A stretch of 64,000 nt of DNA from AP-15 sp963814805 (GTDB taxonomy: Bacteria; Pseudomonadota; Alphaproteobacteria; ATCC43930; CGMCC-115725). Shown piece after piece: positions 1 through 11,700 of the stretch. Numbering within the stretch: position 1 is the stretch's first letter; the number at the start of each line of letters is the position of its first letter. Where the stretch lies: contig CAWFER010000023.1 in assembly GCA_963814805.1 (NCBI GenBank), forward strand, positions 186,001 through 250,000. The letters are read 5' to 3'. Position numbers and translations under genes: made by a program. A model generated the notes under the pieces. It saw nothing but the letters and a program-made list of their open reading frames with translations. It did not search any database and was not told the DNA's origin.

Positions 1-747
1 TGCGTTATGGATAAAAAAGTCGCGCACCGGCCGGCTCCTCGGCCCGGAGAAATCGATTGCCGCCCCCCATGGGGTCTGGTGGCGCTCGGTAAAAAAATCA
101 GGGGCGATCGCCGGTAGATAATTACCTTCCGGTCCGAAGTGATTATAGACGACATCGAGGAGCACGGCGAGGCCGCGGGCGTGACAGGCTTCGACCAGCG
201 CCTTCAGCGCTTGCGGCGAGCCGTAGCGGGACGATGGGGCATAAGGAAAGGCGCCGTCGTATCCCCAATTGCGGGCGCCCGGAAACTCGGCGATCGGCAT
301 CAGCTCGACCGCTGTGACGCCAAGGCGACACAGGTGATCGAGGTGCGTCGCCGCGCCGGCGAAATCGCCGGTTTGCGAAAATGTGCCGAGATGCAGTTCG
401 TAGAGGACGAGCTCTTCCCATGTCCGGCCGCGCCAAGCGAGGTCGGTCCATTCATAGGCCTCGGGATCCTCGACCTGGCTCGGGCCATGGACTCCCTCGG
501 GCTGACGGCGCGAGGCGGGATCGGGTACAGCTGCGCCGTCGACGATGTAGCGATAGAGCGAGCCTGGCCGGGCTAGCTCGGTCGTCAGCGCGAACCAGCC
601 CTCGGCTTCGCGACCCATCGGAACCACGCGCGGGGTTGCCCCTTCGAGTTGCAGCGACACCGCCGCAGCGCGCGGCGCCCATAGGCGAAACGACACCCCG
701 CCGGCTGCCGGTTCGGCGCCGAACGGCAGCCTATGCCGGCGGCGCAT
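1..747 (-). CDS. treZ: malto-oligosyltrehalose trehalohydrolase, C-terminal part outside window
   Basis: TreZ hydrolyses maltooligosyltrehalose to free trehalose and a shortened glucan. Only the N-terminal 249 codons are present and the gene leaves the window at base 1. The N-terminal beta-sandwich (FRLWAPRA) is followed by the start of a GH13 barrel, with YELHLGTFS near residue 115, VELMPIAEFPGARNWGYDG and DVVYNHFGPEGNY, all typical of TreZ. The ATG at 747 overlaps the glgX stop codon by 17 bases, implying co-transcription and translational coupling. A treY partner could lie beyond the left edge; that cannot be seen here. TreZ assignment is favoured over GlgB because of the short N-terminus and the YELHLGTF motif. 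Confidence 0.88.
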   Translation of the reverse strand, partial: MRRRHRLPFGAEPAAGGVSFRLWAPRAAAVSLQLEGATPRVVPMGREAEGWFALTTELARPGSLYRYIVDGAAVPDPASRRQPEGVHGPSQVEDPEAYEWTDLAWRGRTWEELVLYELHLGTFSQTGDFAGAATHLDHLCRLGVTAVELMPIAEFPGARNWGYDGAFPYAPSSRYGSPQALKALVEACHARGLAVLLDVVYNHFGPEGNYLPAIAPDFFTERHQTPWGAAIDFSGPRSRPVRDFFIHNA

Positions 748-3007
748 CGGCCTCTTCCGTCTCGTCCGTCGGATCGCTCAAACTGGCGCCCGCGTTATCA
801 AAGCCGCGCTGCTTGTCGCCGTCCAGCGGCAGGGCCGACATTTCAGCCTCGGCCGCCGCCGCTGCGGGCAATTCCGGACGCGGCGCGCGATTGATGAACA
901 GCGCGAAGGAGCGGGCCTGGAGCCGGTAGACTTCACCCGGCACATAGAGCCTGCCGTCGGTGACCCGCCCGGTGCTGTGGGCGGTGTCAACCAGCGGCTC
1001 CCACCACATCGGCGCGGCCAATTCCGGAATGCGGAAATCGAGGTCGCCGTAATAGGCGTTCATCATGACCAGAAAGCTCTGGTCGATATCGCGCTGGCCC
1101 CCCGGCGTCAAAAATTCGCCGGCCGCCCCGCTCAAGACATAACCCAAGGACAACGCCACCGGATTGGTCCAATCCTCGGCGCCGGCTTCCTTTCCCGACT
1201 GGGTGAACCAGGTGATATCCTTGACCCCGGCCTCGGAGAGCACCTCGCCGCGCAGGAACCGGGGCCGCGAAAACACCCGGTGCTCGCGGCGCAGATGGAT
1301 CAGATAGCTGACGAACCGGCCCATCACCTCGTCTTCGGGCCGGATGTTTTCCCAGTCGGTCCAGGAGATTTCGTTGTCTTGGGCATAAGCGTTGTTGTTG
1401 CCCTGCTGGCTGCGGCCGATCTCGTCGCCGGCGAGCAGCATCGGCACCCCGAGCGACAACAGCAGGCTCGCCAGGAGGTTGCGCTTTTGCCGATCGCGCA
1501 GGCCGACAATCTCGGGGTCGTCGGACGGCCCTTCGACCCCGTAATTCCAGCTGTGGTTCGCATCGTTGCCGTCGCGACCGTCCTCGCCATTTTTTTCATT
1601 ATGTTTTTCGCTGTAGCTTACGAGATCCTGCAAGGTGAACCCATCATGTGCGGTAATGAAATTGATGCTGGCCCACGGGCGCCGGCCGCGATAGCCGAAA
1701 ATGTCGGAGGAACCGGCGACGCGTGAGGCGACATCGGCGACGAGGCCTTGGTCGCCCTTCCAGAACCGTCTGAGAGTATCGCGGTATTGCGCGTTCCATT
1801 CCGCCCAGCCCGGCGGAAAATTACCGAGCTGGTAGCCGTAGGAACCAAGGTCCCAAGGTTCGGCGATCAGCTTGAGCCCGGTCATCACCGGGTCCTGACG
1901 CACCGCGTCGAAGAAGGCGCTCCCCTGGCTGTAATCGCCGTTCTCGCGAGCCAACGTCGTGCACAGGTCGAAGCGGAAGCCGTCGACATGCATTTCGGTC
2001 GCCCAGTACCGCAGCGAATCCATTACCAACTCCAACACGCGCGGATGGTCGAGGTTCAATGTGTTCCCGGTGCCGGTGAAGTCCTGATAGAAGCGCCGAT
2101 CCGCGTCGAGCCGGTAGTAGGATGCGTTGTCGATGCCACGAAACGACAGGGTCGGGCCGAGATGGTTGCCCTCGCCGCTATGATTGTAGACGACGTCGAG
2201 AAACACCTCGATCCCGGCTTCGTGCAGCCGGCTGACCGCTGTCTTGAAATCGGCGACCGAGCCTGTCGCCAGCAGCCGAGGGTCGGGCGCAAAAAAGCCG
2301 ATCGTGTTATAGCCCCAGTAATTTGCGAGGCCACGCTCGACCAATGGACGCTCGTCGACTGCGGCATGGACCGGCAACAGCTCGACCGCGGTGACGCCGA
2401 GGCCGACGAGGTAGTCGATCATCGCCGGCGAGGCCAGGCCGGCAAAGGTGCCGCGGTGCGCCGGATCGATCCCGGGATGGCGCATGGTGACGCCGCGCAC
2501 GCTAAGCTCCAGAATGATCGTCTCTTCCCAAGGGATCTGCGGACGATGCTCCTCGCCCCAGGTAAAAGCGGGCTCGACGACCCGGCATTTGGGGATGTAG
2601 CGCGCATTGTCGCGGCGATCGATCGCCAGATCCTCCCGCGGGCCGCCAAAACGATAGCCGAAATCGGCGTCGGCCCAGCGCAGCCGGCCCTGCAGCGACT
2701 TGGCGTAGGGATCGATCAAGAGCTTGTTGGGGTTGAAACGGTGGCCGTTGGCCGGGTCGTACGGCCCGTAGACGCGATAACCGTAAAGCAGATCGGGGCG
2801 CGCATCGGGCAGATAGACATGCCAGACCTCGTCGGTATATTCGGGCAATGCGATCCGCGTCTCTTCGCGCGACCCGGCGCCATCGAACAGACAAAGCTCG
2901 ACCTTTTCGGCATGCGCCGAAAATAGCGCGAAGTTGACGCCTTTGCCGTCCCAAGTGGCGCCCAGCGGATAGGGCCGGCCCGGCCACACTTTTGTCGGCG
3001 ACGCCAT
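731..3007 (-). CDS. glgX: glycogen debranching enzyme GlgX (isoamylase type, GH13)
   Basis: GlgX cleaves alpha-1,6 branch points of glycogen limit dextrins. The 758-residue ORF has the full family layout: an N-terminal CBM48-like sandwich (PLGATWDGKGVNFALFSAHA), then a GH13 barrel with nucleophile Asp near 347 (GFRFDLCTT), acid/base Glu near 383 (LIAEPWDLG) and transition-state Asp near 455 (ITAHDGFTLQDL). The last 40 residues are acidic and low in complexity and look like an extra tail. No frameshift is seen. It lies 86 bases downstream of glgB and overlaps treZ. No clear Shine-Dalgarno precedes the ATG; a GC-rich inverted repeat (GCCGGC) sits just before it. Confidence 0.95.
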   Translation of the reverse strand: MASPTKVWPGRPYPLGATWDGKGVNFALFSAHAEKVELCLFDGAGSREETRIALPEYTDEVWHVYLPDARPDLLYGYRVYGPYDPANGHRFNPNKLLIDPYAKSLQGRLRWADADFGYRFGGPREDLAIDRRDNARYIPKCRVVEPAFTWGEEHRPQIPWEETIILELSVRGVTMRHPGIDPAHRGTFAGLASPAMIDYLVGLGVTAVELLPVHAAVDERPLVERGLANYWGYNTIGFFAPDPRLLATGSVADFKTAVSRLHEAGIEVFLDVVYNHSGEGNHLGPTLSFRGIDNASYYRLDADRRFYQDFTGTGNTLNLDHPRVLELVMDSLRYWATEMHVDGFRFDLCTTLARENGDYSQGSAFFDAVRQDPVMTGLKLIAEPWDLGSYGYQLGNFPPGWAEWNAQYRDTLRRFWKGDQGLVADVASRVAGSSDIFGYRGRRPWASINFITAHDGFTLQDLVSYSEKHNEKNGEDGRDGNDANHSWNYGVEGPSDDPEIVGLRDRQKRNLLASLLLSLGVPMLLAGDEIGRSQQGNNNAYAQDNEISWTDWENIRPEDEVMGRFVSYLIHLRREHRVFSRPRFLRGEVLSEAGVKDITWFTQSGKEAGAEDWTNPVALSLGYVLSGAAGEFLTPGGQRDIDQSFLVMMNAYYGDLDFRIPELAAPMWWEPLVDTAHSTGRVTDGRLYVPGEVYRLQARSFALFINRAPRPELPAAAAAEAEMSALPLDGDKQRGFDNAGASLSDPTDETEEADAPPA

Positions 3008-3093
3008 CGCCGGCTCAGCGCCGGCCGGGCGGAAAAGGGCACCGCTCGCGCTCGGGTGACCGGATCAGCGGCATGAAGCCTAGACCGCGGCGA

Positions 3094-5376
3094 CTAATCG
3101 GCGGTGAAGATCAGCACCCCGAGCGGGGGCAGCCGCAGGCGGATCGCGTGCTGCTGGCCATGCATCGGGCGCGGCTCGGAATGGACCTCGCCAGCGTTGC
3201 CGAGACCGGCGCCGCCATAGTCGCGCGCGTCGGTGTTGATGCGCTCGCGATAGCGTCCTGGACGCGGCACGCCGATCCAATAATCCTCGCGCGGCACCGG
3301 AGTGAAATTGCAGATGACGACGGCCAGTTCATGCGGGTCGCGACCGCGGCGGCAATAGGAGACGACACTCTCGGCCGCATTGGCGACGTCGATCCAGGAG
3401 AAGCCGTCGGGATCACAATCGAGCCGGTGCAATGCCGGGGTTTGGCGATAGAGGCGATTGAGATCGCGCACCAGCCGCCGCACCCCTTCGTGCAGCTCTT
3501 CGCCCAATAGCTGCCAGTCGAGCCCGATATCGTGGTTCCACTCCCGCTCCTGGGCGAATTCGTCACCCATGAACAACAGCTTTTTACCCGGGTGGGTCCA
3601 CATGAAGGCATAATAGGCGCGCAGATTGGCAAAGCGCTGCCATTGGTCGCCGGTCATCTTGGCGATCAGCGAGCCCTTGCCATGCACGACCTCGTCGTGG
3701 CTGAGCGGCAGCACGAAATTTTCGTGATAAGCGTAAAGCAGACCGAAGCTCAAATCGTTGTGCCGGTATTTGCGATAGATCGGGTCGGTCGCCATGTAGC
3801 TCAAGGTATCGTGCATCCACCCCATGTTCCATTTGTAGCCGAAGCCAAGGCCGCCGACATAAGTCGGGCGCGACACCATCGGCCAGGCGGTCGATTCCTC
3901 GGCCACCGAGGTGGCGCCGCTCGCCTCGCCAAAGATCAGCTCGTTCATGCGCCGCAGAAAGGCGATCGCTTCGAGATTTTCACGGCCGCCGAAGACGTTC
4001 GGGATCCATTCGCCAGGCGGCCGGCTGTAATCGAGATAGAGCATCGAGGCGACGGCGTCGACGCGAATGCCGTCGATGTGGAATTCGCGCAGCCAATAGA
4101 TGGCGCTCGACAGCAGAAAGTTGGCGACCTCGCGGCGGCCGAAATTATAAATCAGCGTGTTCCAATCGCGGTGGAAGCCCTGACGCGGATCGGCATGCTC
4201 GTAGAGCGCGGTGCCGTCGAAGCGAGCGAGGCCGTGCGCGTCGTTCGGGAAATGCCCCGGGACCCAATCGAGCAGCACGCCGATATCAGCTTTATGGCAC
4301 GCTTCGACAAACGCCCGGAAATCATCGGGAGCGCCATATCGGCTGGTCGGCGCGAACAGCGAGATCGGCTGGTAGCCCCAGGAGCCGTCAAACGGGTACT
4401 CCATGATCGGCATGATTTCGATATGGGTAAAGCCCATCTCGGCCACATAGCCGACCAGTTGGTCGGCCAACTCACGATAGGTCAGATACCGGCCATTCTC
4501 GGCAAGGTTGCGCCGCCACGAGCCGAGATGGACCTCGTAGATCGAGATCGGGGCTTCGCGGTCGTTGCGCCGCCAGCGCTCGGCCATCCACACACCGTCC
4601 TGCCAGACATGGCGCGACGGGCGGGCGATGACCGAAGCTGTTCCCGGCGGCTGTTCGGCTTGCAGGGCTTGGGGATCGGCCTTTAGCGGCAGCAGCTGGC
4701 CGTCCGGCCCGTGGATCTGATATTTGTAAAGATGCCCCGGCCGCAGCGCGGGCACGAAGAGCTCCCAGAACCCGCTGGGCGCGCGCCGGCGCATCGCCAT
4801 CCGCCGACCGTCCCAGGCATTGAAGTCGCCGACGACGCTGACCGCCTGCGCATTGGGCGCCCATACCGCAAAGGCGACGCCCTCTGCGCCTTCGTGGATA
4901 ATTGGGTGGGCGCCGAGCTTTTGGTAGCTCGCGAGATGGTTTCCCTCGGCGAGCAGATAAACGTCTAGCTCGCCCAATATCGCGGGGAAGCGGTAGATAT
5001 CGTCGAATTCGCGCGCGAGGCCGCCGTCCGACACGCGCAGCCGATAGCGAAACGGCTGTTGCCGATCCGGGATCTCGGCGACGAAAAAGCCGGCGGGGTG
5101 AACCCGCGTCGCCTCGGCCACGACGGCGCCGCTGGCGCTGTCGACGACCGCCACCTGCTGCGCCCCCGGCAACATCGCTCGCACGCATAATCCGGCGCCG
5201 GCCTGATGCATTCCGAGGAAGGCGAACGGGTCGCCGTGCCGGGCGGCGACGATGGCCTCGATCTCCGGTTCGAGGCGCCGCGCTTCGGGGCGTTGCCGAT
5301 CGAGAAGCTCCGGTTCGGCGGGCTTGGGTTTCGGGCGCTCCGCTTGCGGACGCGACGGATCAGAGCGCCTGGCCAC
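3094..5376 (-). CDS. glgB: 1,4-alpha-glucan branching enzyme GlgB
   Basis: GlgB makes alpha-1,6 branches in the glucan produced by GlgE. I place the start at the GTG at 5376, which overlaps the stop of the upstream TreS-maltokinase gene by 17 bases and follows a G-rich AAGGGCGGGG stretch. The in-frame ATG at 5487 would bury 128 bases in that gene and add a non-conserved basic leader. The resulting protein is about 760 residues, the usual size with an N1 domain (HGDPFAFLGMHQ). Catalytic residues are visible: Asp near 440 (GIRVDAVASM), Glu near 493 (SVAEES) and the LSHDEVVHGKGSL motif. The ORF is intact. Confidence 0.94.
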   Translation of the reverse strand: MARRSDPSRPQAERPKPKPAEPELLDRQRPEARRLEPEIEAIVAARHGDPFAFLGMHQAGAGLCVRAMLPGAQQVAVVDSASGAVVAEATRVHPAGFFVAEIPDRQQPFRYRLRVSDGGLAREFDDIYRFPAILGELDVYLLAEGNHLASYQKLGAHPIIHEGAEGVAFAVWAPNAQAVSVVGDFNAWDGRRMAMRRRAPSGFWELFVPALRPGHLYKYQIHGPDGQLLPLKADPQALQAEQPPGTASVIARPSRHVWQDGVWMAERWRRNDREAPISIYEVHLGSWRRNLAENGRYLTYRELADQLVGYVAEMGFTHIEIMPIMEYPFDGSWGYQPISLFAPTSRYGAPDDFRAFVEACHKADIGVLLDWVPGHFPNDAHGLARFDGTALYEHADPRQGFHRDWNTLIYNFGRREVANFLLSSAIYWLREFHIDGIRVDAVASMLYLDYSRPPGEWIPNVFGGRENLEAIAFLRRMNELIFGEASGATSVAEESTAWPMVSRPTYVGGLGFGYKWNMGWMHDTLSYMATDPIYRKYRHNDLSFGLLYAYHENFVLPLSHDEVVHGKGSLIAKMTGDQWQRFANLRAYYAFMWTHPGKKLLFMGDEFAQEREWNHDIGLDWQLLGEELHEGVRRLVRDLNRLYRQTPALHRLDCDPDGFSWIDVANAAESVVSYCRRGRDPHELAVVICNFTPVPREDYWIGVPRPGRYRERINTDARDYGGAGLGNAGEVHSEPRPMHGQQHAIRLRLPPLGVLIFTAD

Positions 5377-8300
5377 CGGCCCCGCCCTTGGTCTTGTCCA
5401 AAACGGCGAGAATGCCGTGGAGCGGGATATCGACCCAGGCGGGCCGGTTCGCCAGCTCGTACGACACCTCATAGACGGCTTTTTCAAGAATGAAAAATGC
5501 GGTCATATCGCGGGCTTGCTTTTTGCTGGCAGGATAGGCGGCGCAACCGCGCATGGTCTTGCGGTAGGCGGCGCGAAACCCGTCGACCGCGCGTTGGCGC
5601 CAAGCTTCGGCCAGCAGCAGCATTCGCGGCTCGGCCGCGGGCCGGGCCGCGGCCAGCTGCCGCACCGCCGCCACCGCGGCGTAATCAAACGAGCGGATCA
5701 TCCCGGCCACGTCGCGCAACGGCGAGCTCTTGGCCCGCCGCGCGGCGAGCGGACGCGACGGCTCGCCCTCGAAATCGACGATGAAGAAGTCGTTTTGCAC
5801 GACGATCACCTGACCCAGATGATAATCGCCGTGCAAGCGGGTCTTTTGCGCCACGACCTCGTCGGGAAGGAGGGTGCGAATATGCGCGAACAGCCGGTCG
5901 CGCTGAGAGAGCAGGCTCTCGGCGCGCTCGCGTGCCGCCGCCGGCAGCCGCGCCGCCGCTTGCTCCAACCGCGTCAGCATCGAGGCGGCCTCGGTTTCGA
6001 GCGCGGTTCGCCATTCGACGAGATCCTCGCGGACGATCGGCTCGGGCGCAAAATCGGCGTCGTCGCCGCCGTGCTCGGCCAAGGCGCGATGCATCTCGGC
6101 GGTGCGGATGCCGATCTGGCGCGCCAGGGCCAGAAAGAACAAATCAGGGTCGGCCAGCTCGGACGAGCGCGCGTCGGTGGCGATCAGCGCGTCGTCGAGA
6201 TACCGGGTCAGATAATTCAGCGCCTGGGTCCAGCCGTCACCCTGATTTCGCACAAAGCCGAACAGCACGCCCAGCGCCATCGTCTGCGGCTCGCTGTCGC
6301 CGCCACGAGCGAGTTCGAGGGTAGCGAGCGGCGGCGGGGTATTGGCAAAGCCGGCGCGCTCGACCAGGAAGCGCGACATCTCGATTTCCGGATGCGGGCC
6401 GGCTTCGAGCCGCCGGTAGAGCTTGAGCATGCCGAATTCGTCGAAAAAGACCGAGCTGTTGGACTGTTCCACTCCGGCGCGGCGAACCGTCAGCTGTTCT
6501 GGAACCGCCGCGCGGTCGTAGCTCGGGGCCTGCAGGCAGCGGATTTCGCCGCCATCGAACGGCAGCGGCGTCTCGCGCCCGATCGCCTCCATCAGCGCCA
6601 AGACGAAGCCATCCTGCGACAGGGCGTCGACCAGTGCGCCTTCACGGCGAAACTGGCGCAGCTCGGCAAGCGTGACCGGAACCAGTCCTTGACGCAGCTC
6701 GGTTTCGGCCGGCGACCAGATTGCCGCAAGCGGCAGGAAATAATGCTGCTTCCGCCCGCCGGCGAGGGTCACCTCGATCAGCGAGGCGAGAAAACTCTCC
6801 GGCGCCGCCCCGTCCAGACCCGGCCGCTCGACGACGCCGCTCGCGTCCACCGACACCGCCCGAATTCGCTGATCCTTGGCGGCAAACCAGCGCTGCCGCG
6901 CAAGGAAGGTGGGGATCACCTCGCCTTCGAGCTGCTGGCGGTTGTGCGGGGAGCAGCAGATCGGCCCAGCCATGCGGCATCACCAGGGTGACGAATTCCG
7001 GCGGCGAGGTTTGCAGGTTGACCGTGTCTTGCGCGCTCGGCATCAGATCGAACCAGAAAAAGCTGTGCCCTTGCAAGGTCAGCAGATAGGGAAGCTCGCC
7101 AATCGATCGGAAAGACGCTGCGGCCGAGCAGCTCGACCGGCTGCCGGCCGCGAAATTCCGACAGATCGAGCTCGACCGCCTGCGGCGAGCGGGACAGATT
7201 GACGACGCACAAGATGGTCTCGTCGCCATATTCGCGCAGATAGGCGATAACCTTGCGGTTTGCCGGATAGAGGAAGCGCAAGGCGCCGCGGCCGAAAGGC
7301 GCGGCGCGAGCGGCGGGCGGCGATCAGCCGTTTCATCCAATTCAGCAGGGACGACGGCGAGCGGCTCTGCGCCTCGACGTTGACCGCCTCGAAGCCGTAA
7401 ACCGAATCCATGATCGGCGGCAGATAGAGGCTGGCCGGATCGGCGCGGGAGAACCCGCCGTTGCGGTCGAACGACCATTGCATCGGGGTGCGCACGCCGT
7501 CGCGATCGCGCAGGAAGACGTTGTCGCCCATGCCGATCTCGTCGCCGTAATAGAACACCGGGGTGCCCGGCATCGAGATCAGCAACGCGTTCAACAATTC
7601 GATCCTGCGGCGGTCATTCTCCATCAACGGCGCCAGCCGCCGGCGGATCCCGAGATTGATCCGGGCGCGCCGATCGGCCGCATAGTGGTTCCACAGATAG
7701 TCGCGCTCGCGATCGGTGACCATTTCCAGGGTCAGCTCGTCGTGATTGCGCAGAAACACCGCCCATTGGCAGGAATCCGGGATGTCCGGGGTCTGGCGCA
7801 TGATGTCGGTGATCGGATGGCGGTCCTCGGTCGAGACCGCCATGTAGATGCGCGGCATCAGCGGAAAGTGGAACGCCATGTGGCATTCGTCGCCGGCGCC
7901 GAAATATTGCAGCACGTCCTCCGGCCACTGATTGGCCTCGGCGAGCAGCATGCGGTCGCCGTAGCGGCGGTCAAGCTCACGGCGCAGGCGGCGCAACACA
8001 TCGTGGGTCTCGGGCAGGTTCTCGTTGATCGTGCCCTCGCGCTCGATCAGATAGGGCACCGCGTCGAGCCGCAAGCCCGTCGACCCCGAGATCGAGCCAG
8101 AACCGCATGACGTCGACGACCGCGCGGAACACCCGCGGATTGTCGAAATTGAGATCGGGCTGATGCGAATAGAAGCGGTGCCAGTAATAAGCCTGGGCCA
8201 CCGGGTCCCAAGCCCAATTCGACTTTTCGGTGTCGACAAAGATGACGCGGGTATCGAGAAATTTCTGGTCGGTGTCGCTCCACACGTAGAAGTCGCGCAG

Positions 8301-8732
8301 GTGCGAGCCCGGCTTGGCGTGGCGCGCGCGCTGGAACCAGGGATGCTGATCCGAGGTGTGATTGATGACAAGTTCGGTGATGACCCGCAGATCGCGGCGG
8401 TGCGCCTCGCGGACAAATGCCTTGAAATCGTGCATCCGCCCATAGGCCGGGTTGATGTTCTTGTAGTCGGAAATGTCGTAGCCGTCGTCGCGCAGCGGCG
8501 AAGGATAGAACGGCAGCAGCCACAAGGCGGTAACGCCGAGGTCCTGCAGATAGTCGAGCTTGCGGCACAGCCCGCGGAAATCGCCGATGCCGTCGTCGTC
8601 GGCGTCGAAGAAGGCCTTGACGTGCAGCTGGTAGATGATCGCGTCCTTGTACCACAACGGGTCCGAGGTCGCGGGGCGCGCCGCGGCGCGGCTGAACGGC
8701 AGCGCTGCGGCGGCATCGTCGGGAGGGCTCAT
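5360..8732 (-). CDS. treS: trehalose synthase-maltokinase fusion (TreS-Mak), split by about four frameshifts
   Basis: TreS interconverts trehalose and maltose; the fused maltokinase phosphorylates maltose to maltose 1-phosphate, the GlgE substrate. Translation must change frame near 8073, 7296, 7104 and 6945 to keep homology. Before the first break comes WYKDAIIYQLHVKAFFD; after it GLRLDAVPYLIERE (nucleophile Asp), LLAEANQWPED (Glu) and FLRNHDELTLEM (Asp). The kinase half, intact from 6900 down, has QRWFAAKDQRI, HGDYHLGQ and the metal-binding DFEGEP. Two breaks are a single extra base (T in CTTGCGG, T in CCTTTCGG). Total span of about 1,124 codons matches known fusions. The ATG at 8732 overlaps the glgE stop as ATGA. 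Sequencing error is likelier than a broken gene because every catalytic motif survives. Confidence 0.85.
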
Positions 8733-11700
8733 TCGGGCTCGTGGGCGGGTTCGTTGCGAAGCAGGCGAAAGATCAGCGCCGGATTGGTCTCGGGATCGAG
8801 GCGAAACCGCTGCTGCGCGCCGCGACAGGTCGCGACGGTTCGGGTGAATGCGTCCTCGAGCGAGAACGCGCGGTCGGGTGTCGATTCCGAGCGCCGCGAG
8901 CGGCAATTCGAGGTCGGCCTCATGGACCGCAAAGGGGTCGAGATTGACGATGACGATCACCGTGTTGTTCAGATCCGCGGAGATTTTCAGGTAAGCCAGG
9001 ATGGCAGCGTCGGCGCAGGCGACAAAGCGCAGATTCGCAAGCTCGTGCAATGCCGGATTGGCGCGACGGAAACGGTTGACCGTCCTGATGTCGTCCTTGA
9101 TGTTGCCCGGCCGGTCCCAATCCCAGACTTTGTACTCGTATTTTTCCGAGTGCAGATATTCCTCGCGCTCGGGGATCGGCGTGTTCTCGCACAATTCGAA
9201 GCCGTTGTAGATGCCATAGGCAGGCGACAGCGTCGCCGCCAGTACCAGGCGGATGCGGAACGCCGGGCGGCCGCCCTCCTGCAAAAAGACCGGCAAAATG
9301 TCGGGCGTGTTGGTGAAGAAGTTCGGCCGGAAATATTCACGGGTCGGGAATTCCATCAGCTCGGTCAGGTATTCGATCAGCTCGGCCTTGGTGTTGCGCC
9401 AGGTGAAATAGGTGTAGGACTGGCTGAATCCGACCTTGGCCAGGGCCCGCATCATCTTGGGCCGGGTAAAGGCCTCGGCCAGAAAAATCGCCTCGGGACA
9501 CGCTCCTTGACTTCGCGGATCAGCCACTCCCAGAACGGCAACGGCTTGGTATGCGGGTTGTCGACGCGAAACATGCGCACCCCCTCGCCGACCCAGAACA
9601 GGACGATGTCGCGCAATTCGGCCCACAGCGCGTCGCGGTCCGGGTTATCGAAATCGACGTTGACGATGTCCTCGTATTTCTTGGGCGGGTTTTCGGCATA
9701 TTTGATCGAGCCGTCCGGGACGAAAGCGGAACCATTGCGGATGCTCGCGCACCCACGGGTGGTCGGGCGCGCATTGCACGGCAAAATCGAGCGCCACCTC
9801 GATCCCCTCTGCCGCGGCGGCGCTGCACGAAGCGGCGGAAATCGGCGAGGCGTGCCGAGCTCGGGGTCGACCGCGCGATGGCCGCCCTCCAGCGAGCCGA
9901 TCGCATAGGGGCTGCCCGGATCGCCGCGGCTGCGCCACGGGTGCTGTTGTCCCGGCCCTTGCGGTTGATCCGGCCGATCGGATGGATCGGCGCCAGATAG
10001 ACGGTGTCGAACCCGAGTGCGGCGATTTCCGGCAGCCGCGCGATGCAGTCGTCGAACGTCGCGCTCCGGCCGGGCTCGCGCCCCTGGCTGCGCGGGAACA
10101 TCTCGTACCATGCGGCAAAAGCGCGCGGCTTTGCGGTCGACGACCATTTCGCAGCTCGCAGGCGTAGCGCACCACGGCCTCGCGCGGGTGCGGCGCGCTC
10201 GATCGCGCCCGTGCAGCTGCGGCGACAGCAGCAGCTCGGCCGCGAGCGCCGCTGTCGCCGCGCTTGACTCCCGCGGCAAGGCCTGGCAGATCGCTGCGGC
10301 GTCGGCAGGCCCGGCGCCGAGCCAGCGCCGCCTCGACGATCGCCCGACCCTCGATCGAGATCGAGCGCGACATCCTGTCCGGCCTCGAGCTTTTTCTCGA
10401 CCTCCTCGCGCCAGCTCGCGAAGCGGTCGGTCCACGCCTCGATCGTGTAATGCCACAGCCCGACCCGGTCGAGGCGAAAGCGCGCGACCCAGCGGTCATT
10501 GTCGAAAAAAATCAGCGGCGTCTCGCGCCAGGCGCCATCCTCGCAGCGGTATTTGACGACCGCGCGCAGCCGGTCGTGGCCGTCGCGGAACAGATCGGCC
10601 CAGACCTCGAACATCTCGCCCACGATCCGTTTGACCGGGTAGCGGCCGCCGTCGAGTTGCGGGTAGACCTCCTCGATCTCGATCCGCGCCTCGGGCCGCC
10701 ACTGCGGATGCATGCTCGCCGCGCGCCGAGCCGTCGTCCGATCCGCATGCAGCACCCGAACCCCGAGCGGCTCGACGGCGAGCCCGGTCGGCGGCAGCCA
10801 GCCTTCCGAGCCCCCGGCCGATTTTGTCGAGGGTAATTTCGTGCGCCCGTCGCCGATCGCGATTGACCACGATAAAGGCGCGGTCGTCGCCGCTCTCGGT
10901 CTGACGCTCGAGGATGACCAGATCAGCCTTGTCGCCTTGCAGCAATCGCTGCGGACCTTCCTCGTTCAAAGCCGGGATCGCCCGTTTCAACGCGTTGACC
11001 TCGGCAATGAACCCGCTGAGGTCGAAGCGCTTCGGCTCGGGCGCGGGGTCTTCCCCCATGACCACCGCCAATCGCCGCGCCCAGCCGTATTCGAACCCCA
11101 TCGGCATCAGCACACCCGTGGAATACGCCGCAGCGAAGGCATAAGATTGGCGATAGCGTGGCTCGATCTCGTTGTCGGGAATGCCGGCGGCGCGCAATTC
11201 GCTCGCCAGCCGCTCGGTGTCATGGCTCTCGGGAAAACCGATCGACGGCGCGATATGGCGAAAGGCTTCATACTGATCGAGCAGCCACGGGCTCTCGAAA
11301 TCCCACCATTTGACGCTGTTGAAGAGGTAGTCGAACCCAGCGCCGGCGAGCGCCAGCACCGCCTCCTTGGGCGCACCCACGGTCTCGGCCAAAAACACCG
11401 CATCGGGGGCCGCCGCCTTAGCGGCGCCGGTCAGACGGCGCCACACCTCCGCCGGCACCTTGTAGGCCGCATCGCAGCGGAAGCCGCCAAAGCCGAGGCC
11501 GAGGTAATGGCGCACGACATCCTGGAAATAAGCCGTGATCCGATCGCGCTGCGGCGGCCGGTAATCAAGCTCGGCGAGATCGCCCCAGACCGTCTTGCGG
11601 GTCGGATCGGCGGGATCGGTGGCATAGGGAGAGGCGATCTCGCCGCCGGCGTCGCGGGCGAACCATTCGGGGCGATCGGCGACGAGTTCGCTGTCTTTGG

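Noticed and set aside
1748..2926. 392-codon plus-strand ORF opposite glgX
   Set aside because: Antisense shadow of a GC-rich gene; no motifs and no ribosome site, while glgX on the other strand has all catalytic residues.
3094..5487. ATG at 5487 as glgB start
   Set aside because: It would lie 128 bases inside the TreS-Mak gene and adds a non-conserved leader; GTG 5376 fits the operon overlap.
5252..6991. 579-codon plus-strand ORF opposite the maltokinase
   Set aside because: Shadow ORF; Arg/Gly/Gln-rich composition and no family pattern.
8163..9908. 581-codon plus-strand ORF opposite treS and glgE
   Set aside because: Shadow ORF kept open by high GC; the minus strand carries the GH13 motifs.
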